NCBI RefSeq assembly: GCF_000974485.1
Contig: NZ_BBOM01000010.1
Location: 310,001 to 374,000 of the forward strand
Source: Streptomyces sp. NBRC 109706
GTDB lineage: Bacteria; Actinomycetota; Actinomycetes; Streptomycetales; Streptomycetaceae
Reading direction: 5' to 3'
Length of the DNA: 64,000 bases
Part shown: one piece after another, positions 16,697-23,320 of the stretch
How the letters are laid out: the number at the start of each line of letters is the position of its first letter
How positions within the stretch are numbered: the stretch's first letter is position 1
Notes under the pieces: generated by a model
Database searches by the model: none
What the model was told of the DNA's origin: nothing
The model's input: only the letters and a program-made list of their open reading frames with translations
Position numbers and translations under genes: made by a program

Positions 16697-17284
16697 ATGG
16701 AGAGCATCACAGGACTGCGCGAGCGCAAGAAGGCGGCCACCCGACAGGCCGTCCACGAGGCCGCCCTGCGCCTCACCGTCGAGCACGGGATCGAGAACGT
16801 GACGGTGGAGGCCATCGCGGACGCGGCCGGCATCTCCCGGCGCACCTTCTCCAACTACTTCTCCAGCAAGGAGGACGCCCTGCTCTTCGGCGAGGAGCAG
16901 CAGACCAGGGCCCTCGTCGAGATGCTGCGCCAGCGCCCCGCCGACGAGCCGGCCTGGGCCGCGCTCACCGCCTCGGCCACCGCGCTCTCCGCCCGCATGG
17001 GCACCCCCGAGGAACGGGCCTGGGCGGCGCGCAGCAAGCTCGCCAAACGCCACCCCTCGCTGCTGGCCCGCCAGATGGGGAGCCATATCGCGCTGGAACG
17101 GGATCTGGTGGAGGCCATTCGGGGCCGCCCGGGCACGGAGCGGGTTCGCCCCGAGGTCTACGCCGGCGCGTTCCTGACCTCGCTGCGGATCGCCACCCGG
17201 AGCTGGATCGAGGCGGGCGGCACGGGCGAGCTGCTGGACTTCTTCGAAGAGGTCCAGAGCGAGATGGCCCTACCTTTCGAATAG
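16697..17284 (+). CDS. TetR/AcrR-family repressor of the adjacent exporter
   Basis: 195 residues. The N-terminal HTH runs from about 10 to 57 (RQAVHEAALRLTVEHG ... VEAIADAAGISRRTFSNYF), a clear TetR signature. The C-terminal ligand domain is divergent, with the SWIEAGGTGELLDFF end common in actinomycete TetR proteins. It is divergent from the DHA2 exporter, the standard arrangement for a substrate-responsive local repressor. The ribosome site is weak (GGAG only 2 nt from the ATG). Confidence 0.92.
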   Translation: MESITGLRERKKAATRQAVHEAALRLTVEHGIENVTVEAIADAAGISRRTFSNYFSSKEDALLFGEEQQTRALVEMLRQRPADEPAWAALTASATALSARMGTPEERAWAARSKLAKRHPSLLARQMGSHIALERDLVEAIRGRPGTERVRPEVYAGAFLTSLRIATRSWIEAGGTGELLDFFEEVQSEMALPFE

Positions 17285-17386
17285 CTGCGGAATAAGCCCT
17301 CGACCACGTCATCAATCTGTCTGCCAAAGATCAGCAAACAGACCGAATCGCCCACTTACCCATGCGGTTCCGGACTGTTTCCTACA

Positions 17387-17435
17387 TTGACGATCGCCCC
17401 GAACCTCTCTAGGAGTGTAGGGAGAGCGGTTTCCC
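17387..17435 (+). promoter_or_regulatory. GH76 promoter with LacI-like operator at the start point
   Basis: TTGACG (17387-17392), 17 nt, TAGGAG (17410-17415) form a plausible sigma-70-type promoter. The expected start near 17422 falls inside GGGAGAGCGGTTTCCC (17420-17435), a 12-of-16 palindrome with a central CG like LacI-family sites. It is a looser match than the CebR-type box at 19834. Confidence 0.5.
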
Positions 17436-17492
17436 GGCCCTGGCCTCGCGTCCCGGAAACCCAGCCCCCACTTCCCCCACGGAGAGGCCGTC

Positions 17493-19031
17493 ATGCGAAA
17501 ACCGAACCTCCTACCGCGCCGCACGCTCCGCATCCCCGCCCTGCTGCTCGGCGCGGCGTTGCTCGCGACCCCGCTCGCCGCCACGGCGACCAACGCCCAG
17601 GAACCGAACGCCGCCCCCGAGCCCGAGCCCACCACCGTCGCCCCAGACGCCGCTCTCCCTCCCGCCGTCGCCCCTGCCGCCGTTGTCTGCAACGCGCACT
17701 GCGACGGCCGCGACGCCGCCGAAGCGGACACGGACCGACTCGCCGTCGGCGCCGAACTCCACGGCAGAACAGTCGAGTTGCGCTTCGACGACAGCACCGC
17801 CATGGGCTGGGCCACCGTCTCCGACAGCTCCCCGGGCGACCAGGTCTGGCTCGACCGCTCCTTCGACGGCGGCGCCACCTGGGCCGACGACAGCCGCATC
17901 GGCGACACCACGACGCCCGGCGGCGCGAACTCCGCGTCCACCCCCATGTTCAACGTGGACAACTGGGACGAGCGGGGCGTCGGCGCCCTCCGCGCCTGCC
18001 TCCAGGCCACCGGTCAGCCCGAGATCACCTGCACCGACTGGGCCCGGTCCACCTGGAACGCCGGCGAGCCGGCCACCGCCGCCGCGACCGCGCTGATGAT
18101 GCGCTACGACACCGACAACGGGCTCTTCGAGAACCACTGGTGGGTCAGCGCCAACGCGCTCACCGCCGTCATCGACAACATCCGGGTCACCGGGATGCCC
18201 TCCTACTCCTATGTCATGGAGACCACCTACGAGGAGCAGATCGACGGCGCCGACGGCCAGTTCAGAAACGAGTACCTGGACGACACCGGCTGGTGGGCAC
18301 TCGCCTGGGTCGGCGCCTACGACCTCACCGGCGAGGAACGCTATCTGGAGACCGCACGCGCCGGCGCCGAGCACATGTACAGCTACTGGACCGACCTCTG
18401 CGGCGGCGGCGTCCAGTGGATGGTCGACAACCCCTACAAGAACGCCGTCACCAACGAGCTCTACATCCAGCTCAACGCCGCGCTGCACAACCGGATCCCC
18501 GATGACAACGTCTACCTCCAGCGCGCCGAACAGGGCTGGGCATGGCTGGCGAACAGCGGGATGATCAACGGCGACAACCTGATCAACGACGGCCTCGACG
18601 CCAACAACGGCTGCGTCAACAACGGCCAGACCACCTGGACCTACAACCAGGGCATCATCCTGGGCGCGCTCGCCGAACTCAGCGAGGCCAACGGCGACCA
18701 GGGCCTGCTGGACACCGCCCGCACCCTGGCCGACGCCTCCACCACCGCGCCGGGACTGTACCAGGACGGCGTGCTGACCGAACCCTGCGAACCCAACTGC
18801 GGTGCGGACGGCCCCTCGTTCAAGGGCCCCTACGCCCGCGGCCTCGGCGCGCTCAACGAGGCCCTGCCCGACCGGCCCTACACCGACTACCTCCAGCACC
18901 AGGCGAACGCGGCCTACGCGAACGCCCGTACCGCGATCGACATGTACGACCTCTCCTGGCGCGGCCTGGCCGACAGCTACGGCGTCGGCCAACAGCACTC
19001 CGCGCTCGACCTGTTGAACGCCGCACGCTGA
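17493..19031 (+). CDS. Secreted GH76 family endo-alpha-1,6-mannanase
   Basis: 512 residues; GGAGAGG precedes the ATG. A Sec-type signal (about 1-33, ending ATATNA) leads into a Pro/Glu-rich segment and a beta-rich domain to about 190. The GH76 catalytic domain follows. Its double aspartate lies in YLDDTGWWALAW (D263, D264), the expected nucleophile/acid pair of alpha-1,6-mannanases. Other family blocks are CGGGVQWMVDNPYKNAVTNE, NNGCVNNGQTTWTYNQG and FKGPYARGL. It probably cleaves fungal or actinobacterial alpha-mannan outside the cell. A strong hairpin terminator follows immediately. Confidence 0.92.
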   Translation: MRKPNLLPRRTLRIPALLLGAALLATPLAATATNAQEPNAAPEPEPTTVAPDAALPPAVAPAAVVCNAHCDGRDAAEADTDRLAVGAELHGRTVELRFDDSTAMGWATVSDSSPGDQVWLDRSFDGGATWADDSRIGDTTTPGGANSASTPMFNVDNWDERGVGALRACLQATGQPEITCTDWARSTWNAGEPATAAATALMMRYDTDNGLFENHWWVSANALTAVIDNIRVTGMPSYSYVMETTYEEQIDGADGQFRNEYLDDTGWWALAWVGAYDLTGEERYLETARAGAEHMYSYWTDLCGGGVQWMVDNPYKNAVTNELYIQLNAALHNRIPDDNVYLQRAEQGWAWLANSGMINGDNLINDGLDANNGCVNNGQTTWTYNQGIILGALAELSEANGDQGLLDTARTLADASTTAPGLYQDGVLTEPCEPNCGADGPSFKGPYARGLGALNEALPDRPYTDYLQHQANAAYANARTAIDMYDLSWRGLADSYGVGQQHSALDLLNAAR

Positions 19032-19034
19032 AAA

Positions 19035-19067
19035 GCCCCGCCGGACGCATGGCGCGTCCGGCGGGGC
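19035..19067. terminator. Bidirectional terminator between GH76 and AA10 genes
   Basis: A perfect 14-bp stem (19035-19048 with 19054-19067) and a 5-nt loop. AAAA at 19031-19034 gives a T tail to transcripts arriving on the minus strand from the AA10 gene. Confidence 0.85.
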
Positions 19068-19125
19068 CTCGCCCTACGGGCGGGGTGGCGGCTCAGCCTC
19101 GAAGCGGCGTCGAACCTCCGGCGAA

Positions 19126-19794
19126 TCAGCCGAAGTTGACGTCACTGCAGAGGTAGTACGACTGGTCCAGGTGCGACGCCTGCCAGATGGTGAAGACGAC
19201 ATGGTGCCCGGTGCGGCCCGGGGCGCTCACGTCGAAGGAGATGTTCTGCGACGGGGCGTAGGAGCCCGTGGTCTCCACCAGCTCCAGGTTGCCCCAGCCG
19301 AGCGACTGGGTGGCGGGGTCGAAGCCCTGCCTGGTCACATAGACCTGGAAGTAGTCGGCACCGTGGCTGGCCTGGTCGTACAGCTCGACGGTGAAGTTGG
19401 AGCTGGAGCTGATGTCGGTGGTCTTCCAGGGCCCGACGGCGTCCAGCGAGTCGTAACGACCGCCCTCGGTGTTACCACCACTGCAGAGGGTGCCGTTCGG
19501 GATGGCCCCCTGGTGGTTGCCACCGACGTTCTCGCGGTACAGACCGTTCCAGTTCCACATGGCGTTGGGGTTGTCCTGCCACGCCTGCCAGCACATGGGG
19601 TCTTCCTGCGCCATGTCCGGGTTCAGGTGGTCGCTGCCCCAACGGTCGAAACAGCTGTAGTTCCGCGAGGCCGGGTCGACGATCGACCCGTGGGCGCTGG
19701 CGGTCTCGGTCCAGGGAATCAGGAAGAGCATCGCCGCCGCGAGCAGGGCGCCGAGCCTGACGGTCCATGATTTTGCAGGTGCATGCCAATACAT
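19126..19794 (-). CDS. AA10 lytic polysaccharide monooxygenase
   Basis: 222 residues. The signal peptide ends ETASA, exposing His35 as residue 1 of the mature enzyme (HGSIVDPASRNY). His144 (QASHGADYFQVY) is the likely second ligand of the copper histidine brace. The end FTIWQASHLDQSYYLCSDVNF carries the axial aromatic region. Four Cys are placed for disulfides. It is a single-domain enzyme with no carbohydrate-binding module. AA10 enzymes oxidatively cut chitin or cellulose; the perfect CebR-type box upstream favours cellulose (inference). GGAG is 10 nt from the ATG. Confidence 0.93.
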   Translation of the reverse strand: MYWHAPAKSWTVRLGALLAAAMLFLIPWTETASAHGSIVDPASRNYSCFDRWGSDHLNPDMAQEDPMCWQAWQDNPNAMWNWNGLYRENVGGNHQGAIPNGTLCSGGNTEGGRYDSLDAVGPWKTTDISSSSNFTVELYDQASHGADYFQVYVTRQGFDPATQSLGWGNLELVETTGSYAPSQNISFDVSAPGRTGHHVVFTIWQASHLDQSYYLCSDVNFG

Positions 19795-19833
19795 AATGCG
19801 CGAACTCCGTTTTCCGGGCTTGGGGGTTCCGGT

Positions 19834-19847
19834 TGGGAGCGCTCCCA
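19834..19847. promoter_or_regulatory. CebR-type operator upstream of the AA10 gene
   Basis: TGGGAGCGCTCCCA is a perfect 14-bp palindrome identical to the CebR box known from Streptomyces cellulose/cello-oligosaccharide genes. It lies 40 bp upstream of the AA10 ATG. A candidate TACACT -10 (minus strand, 19859-19864) puts the box just after the start of transcription, a typical repressor position. Confidence 0.85.
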
Positions 19848-20019
19848 TATCTGTGGGGAGTGTACCCCGGAGGCAACACAGTCGAAACACTCTTCGACGA
19901 CCGCTTCGACGGCAGTTTCGACGGCGACGGCAGCCGGCGCCGCGCGGAGCGGGGGTGGCGCGGCGCGGGGTGGCGGCGAGTGGCAACGGCCGTGTGCAAA
20001 GGGGGCGTTGGCTTACGAC

Positions 20020-20069
20020 GGGGACGGGGACGGGGACGGGGGCGGCGACAGGGACGGGGACGGGAGGGG
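20020..20069 (+). repeat. G-run (GGGGAC) repeat with G-quadruplex potential
   Basis: Eight runs of three or more G within 50 bp, mostly GGGGAC units separated by 2-8 nt, satisfy the usual G4 motif on the plus strand. It lies in the non-coding interval between the AA10 promoter (ends about 19870) and the repeat array. Confidence 0.7.
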
Positions 20070-20388
20070 CTGGCCGGCGCACTTTCGCGAACGGCTTGCG
20101 AAGCGACCGTGACCGGGAACGGTGCGGGTGCTGCCGTGACAGAAACCACCGGTCCCCGCAGTGACCGCGACGGCTGCGCCCCCCGAGCAACGGGCGGGCG
20201 CTGCTCCGCAACAACCGTGCCAGGGAAGGAGGGTCGCCCGGAGCCAGCCACACCCCACGACGGCGTCAACCGGAAACGACCCCGCTCGGCAACTGCCGCT
20301 CCCCGCAACGGCCGTGGTCACGGACAGCCATAGCCAGCCACAGCCATAACCGGGAACGACGGCGGAGGCCCCCGCAACTCCCCCGGCC

Positions 20389-20980
20389 GGGAAGGACCGT
20401 CACCGTTCGCAACCACGACCTTGCCCAGCCCAAGAACGACCGCAACCAGCAACGGCGCCGGAACGCCCCCGGCCGGGAAGGACCATGGCCACCCGCGACC
20501 CCGACCGGATCACCCCAGGACACGGCCGCAACCAGCAACGACCACGCCCCCGAAACAACAGTGGCCCCGCAACTCCCGCAGCGGGGAAGAGCCGTGACCA
20601 CTCGCAACCGCGACCGGATCGGCCAAGGGAACGGCGGCAGCCAGCAACGACCCGGCCCCGGAACAGCGCGGGTCCCGCAACTCCCCTGATCCGGAACTGT
20701 TGTGGCCCGTCACAACCGCGTCCGGGCCCAGCCCGGAGAAGGGCCGCAACCAGCAGCAGCGGGACGCCGAAACAGCAGTGCCCCCGGAACGCCCTCGTCG
20801 GGAAGAGCCATGGCCACTCGCAACCCCGACCGGACCCGCCCAGGGAACGGCCCGCAACCAGCAACAGCCCCGCCCCGGAACAACTGTGGCCCCGCGACTC
20901 CCCGGGTCGGGAACGGTCGCGGCCGGTGGGAGTTGTCACCCGGAACGACGCCGGCCAGGGGACGTTCCCGGAGCGGCCGC
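20389..20980. repeat. Tandem array of about 109-bp units
   Basis: Units start at 20389 (86 bp, internally shortened), 20475, 20584, 20692, 20800 and 20909 (degenerate); the four complete ones are 108-109 bp. Each opens with GGGAAG(A/G)(G/A)CC or a relative and contains in order (T/C)CGCAACC, a CGACCGGA-like run, CGCAACCAGCAAC, CCCCGGAAC and CCCGCAACTCC. Related but more decayed sequence extends left to about 20100. The period is not a multiple of three, so the array is not coding in one frame. The interval 19870-21010 otherwise contains no gene I can support. Confidence 0.8.
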
Positions 20981-21010
20981 CGTGGGCCCGTTCCCGCCCC
21001 GGAACGGCCG

Positions 21011-21045
21011 GGCCCCCGCCTCGGAGTTGGTCCGGGGCGGGGGCC
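21011..21045. terminator. Hairpin terminator of the cold-shock gene
   Basis: GGCCCCCGCC (21011-21020) pairs perfectly with GGCGGGGGCC (21036-21045) across a 15-nt loop, 33 bp past the stop of the minus-strand cold-shock gene. Confidence 0.7.
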
Positions 21046-21077
21046 GGCGTTCGACGTTCGGACGTGCGGGGCCTCGG

Positions 21078-21500
21078 TCAGGAGGCGATCCAGCCGTGGC
21101 CGCGCGCCAGGCGCTCGACCCCCTGCCGCACCTGAAGAATCTGCGCGGCGGTCAGGCTGGAGACACCTTCGAGAAGGGACTCGGTCAGCTCCTGCCGGAA
21201 CTCCCGGGGCGACAGCACATCGCAGAGGCCGTCCTCGACCACGGCGGAGGACTGCTCGGAGCGGGCGGGCATGGCCGCGACACTCTCCGGCGAACTCTGC
21301 TTGACCACACTCACCAGCGACGCCTTCGGGCCACGTTCGCCCTGCGCCACCTCGAACTCCACAACCGCACCGGGCTGATAGAGATGCTTGTCGTCCAACA
21401 AGTCATTCGCGTGCATAAAGACGTCTTCACCACCCTGATCGGGAATGATGAATCCATATCCGCGAATGTCATCAAAACGAACAACCCTGCCCTGCGCCAT
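21078..21500 (-). CDS. Cold-shock domain protein with C-terminal extension
   Basis: 140 residues from the ATG behind GAGGTG. Residues 1-65 are a cold-shock (OB-fold) domain, with the RNP1-like motif RGYGFIIPDQGGEDVF and RNP2-like DVFMHANDL. The remaining 75 residues form a hydrophilic then helical tail (PREFRQELTESLLEGVSSLTAAQ), not found in 7-kDa Csp proteins but seen in some Streptomyces cold-shock paralogues. It binds single-stranded RNA or DNA, presumably as an RNA chaperone. It lies between polysaccharide-degradation genes with no obvious functional link. Confidence 0.9.
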   Translation of the reverse strand: MAQGRVVRFDDIRGYGFIIPDQGGEDVFMHANDLLDDKHLYQPGAVVEFEVAQGERGPKASLVSVVKQSSPESVAAMPARSEQSSAVVEDGLCDVLSPREFRQELTESLLEGVSSLTAAQILQVRQGVERLARGHGWIAS

Positions 21501-21659
21501 AGCACACCTCACCACAAGAGCCAGTTAGCTCAACAGCCAATCCTCCCGGAAGACTACCAAGTTCGCCGCGCCGCGTCGGCCCCCCTCCCGGGAAGCCGGC
21601 CGCAACCGCGCGGCGCGGCGACGGCGCGGCGCAGGGCACGGCCCCGTTGGTACGGACTA

Positions 21660-21689
21660 TTGACCGCGACAATTGGCTGACTCTACGTT
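21660..21689 (+). promoter_or_regulatory. Possible GH5 promoter
   Basis: TTGACC (21660-21665), 18 nt, TACGTT (21684-21689), 73 bp before the GH5 start. No CebR- or LacI-like palindrome is visible in the 262-bp spacer between the cold-shock and GH5 genes. Confidence 0.35.
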
Positions 21690-21762
21690 CAGGGCGACCC
21701 AACTTCCGTACTTCCCCCACGCTCCGGGGCACCACGCCCCGGCACGAACGGAGACGAAGGCC

Positions 21763-22848
21763 ATGGCTGTCACCCCCTCCCCCCACCCCGAAGAGTCGAT
21801 GGAACCGGCGGCAACCGACCGCCGTCGCCGGCGCCCCGGCTGGCGCGCGTTGTTGGCCGGCGTGCTCGCCACCGGCGCCGCCGTCGCAGGCGCCTCGCTC
21901 GCCAGCGCAGGAGAAAACGACCGGGCGGCGGACGTCGCCCCGTTCGCCGAGCACGGCGCGCTTGCGGTCTGCGGGACCGCCCTCTGCGGGGAGAGCGGCG
22001 AGCCGGTGCAGCTGCGCGGCATGAGCACCCACGGCACCCAGTGGTACGAGCAGTGCGTCACCGAGGAGTCCCTCGACGTGCTGGCCCACGACTGGGGCGC
22101 CGGCGTGATCCGGGTGTCCACCTATGTGCAGGAGGACGGCTACGAGACCGACCCGGCGTACTTCACCGATGTGGCCAGCCGGATCATCGACCAGGCCACG
22201 GAGCGCGGGCTCTATGTGATCGTCGACTGGCACATGCTCACTCCGGGCGACCCCAATGTGAACACCGAACTCGCGAAGCAGTTCTTCACGGAGATCACCG
22301 CCCGCCACGGCGACCAGGGCAACCTTCTCTACGAGATCGCCAACGAGCCCAACGGGGTGAGCTGGAACGGCATCAAGAGCTACGCCGAGGAGGTGATCCC
22401 GGTGGTGAGGGCCGGGGACCCGGACGGCGTGGTCCTCGTGGGCACCCGTGGCTGGTCGTCCCTCGGTGTCTCTGAGGGCTCCGACGAATCGGAGATCGTG
22501 GCCAACCCGGTGAACGCCGACAACGTGATGTACACCTTCCACTTCTACGCGGCCAGCCACCAGGAAGGCTACCTGGACACCCTGGACCGGGCCTCCGACC
22601 AACTGCCGATCTTCGTCACCGAGTTCGGCACCGAGGAGTACACCGGCGACGGCGGGCACGACTTCGCCTACGCGCAGCGCTACCTCGATCTGATGGCGGA
22701 GAAGAACATCGGCTGGACCAACTGGAACTTCTCCGACGACTTCCGCAGCGGCGCGGTCTTCGAGCCGGGCACCTGCGACGCGGGGTCCTGGGGCGACCCG
22801 GGCTCGCTCAAGGAGTCGGGCGCCTGGATCAGCGCACGCATCGGCTGA
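21763..22848 (+). CDS. Secreted GH5 endoglucanase (cellulase)
   Basis: 361 residues from the ATG with GAAGG at 21756-21760. An Arg-rich segment and hydrophobic core (about 22-45) form the export signal. The catalytic domain begins LRGMSTHGTQWY and has the GH5 acid/base E195 in YEIANEPNG and the nucleophile E287 in FVTEFGTEEY. VIVDWHML and YTFHFYAASH supply other active-site residues. The pattern matches subfamily 2 endo-beta-1,4-glucanases. No carbohydrate-binding module is attached. With the AA10 enzyme it could act on cellulose outside the cell. A strong terminator follows 37 bp later. Confidence 0.93.
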   Translation: MAVTPSPHPEESMEPAATDRRRRRPGWRALLAGVLATGAAVAGASLASAGENDRAADVAPFAEHGALAVCGTALCGESGEPVQLRGMSTHGTQWYEQCVTEESLDVLAHDWGAGVIRVSTYVQEDGYETDPAYFTDVASRIIDQATERGLYVIVDWHMLTPGDPNVNTELAKQFFTEITARHGDQGNLLYEIANEPNGVSWNGIKSYAEEVIPVVRAGDPDGVVLVGTRGWSSLGVSEGSDESEIVANPVNADNVMYTFHFYAASHQEGYLDTLDRASDQLPIFVTEFGTEEYTGDGGHDFAYAQRYLDLMAEKNIGWTNWNFSDDFRSGAVFEPGTCDAGSWGDPGSLKESGAWISARIG

Positions 22849-22885
22849 CCCCCGGCACCTCCAGGTCCCGCTCCCCCACACCCCC

Positions 22886-22925
22886 GCCGATGCCGCGCCC
22901 CCACCCCCGGGGGCGCGGCATCGGC
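22886..22925. terminator. Strong hairpin terminator after GH5
   Basis: A perfect 17-bp stem with a 6-nt loop (arm GCCGATGCCGCGCCCCC), 37 bp after the GH5 stop. No T tract follows. Confidence 0.85.
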
Positions 22926-23007
22926 ATGCCCGGCGCACCCCGCCCCGAAGGCACCGCCGGCCCCACGCCGTTCACGCAGGAAAAGGGCTCCGACGACACA
23001 ACATGAC

Positions 23008-23021
23008 AGAGAGCGCTCTCT
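23008..23021. promoter_or_regulatory. LacI-type operator 1 upstream of the GH55-like gene
   Basis: AGAGAGCGCTCTCT is a perfect 14-bp palindrome. It is 175 bp upstream of operator 2, a distance compatible with looping. The 472-bp spacer 22849-23320 holds the GH5 terminator, this site, one promoter and operator 2, but no gene. Confidence 0.7.
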
Positions 23022-23138
23022 CAGATTCCCCGTCCCCAACCCCGCGCCCGGTCGGCAGATCCGGAACCGGGTGCGGGGCCGTGAACTGCCCTTTTCCCAC
23101 GGCCGTCGCCGAACTGCGGTTCCGGAGCGCCGGGTGCC

Positions 23139-23167
23139 TTGACAGTCCTCGCGCAGGCCAAGAAACT
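23139..23167 (+). promoter_or_regulatory. Promoter of the GH55-like gene
   Basis: TTGACA (23139-23144), exactly 17 nt, then GAAACT (23162-23167). The -35 is consensus. The predicted start near 23174 lies directly before operator 2. Confidence 0.65.
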
Positions 23168-23180
23168 CGCCGCGAGTACC

Positions 23181-23200
23181 ACTGAGAGCGCTCTCTCAGT
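23181..23200. promoter_or_regulatory. LacI-type operator 2 (GAGAGCGCTCTC core)
   Basis: Perfect core GAGAGCGCTCTC at 23184-23195. The flanks also give 8-bp arms ACTGAGAG and CTCTCAGT around CGCT. It is placed at about +10 to +25 relative to the promoter, a repressing position. Confidence 0.75.
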
Positions 23201-23320
23201 GCCCGGGGCGTGGTGGGACGCCAACTCCCCGGGTGCCACCTGCTGTTGTCGCGAGCGCGTCGAGCGTCGTCCCCGCCCGTCGCGGTCGCGCCTCTTCTGC
23301 ACCCCCCACCAGGAGATCCC

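Noticed and set aside
20389..20980. CRISPR array
   Set aside because: Units are about 109 bp with conservation spread across the whole unit. There is no short constant repeat separated by unique spacers, and no cas gene is nearby.
20400..21135. Overlapping Pro/Arg-rich and Cys/Gly-rich long ORFs on both strands over the 109-bp array
   Set aside because: The repeat period is not a multiple of three, the products are low-complexity and change composition each unit, and there is no ribosome site. They are open only because the DNA is GC-rich.
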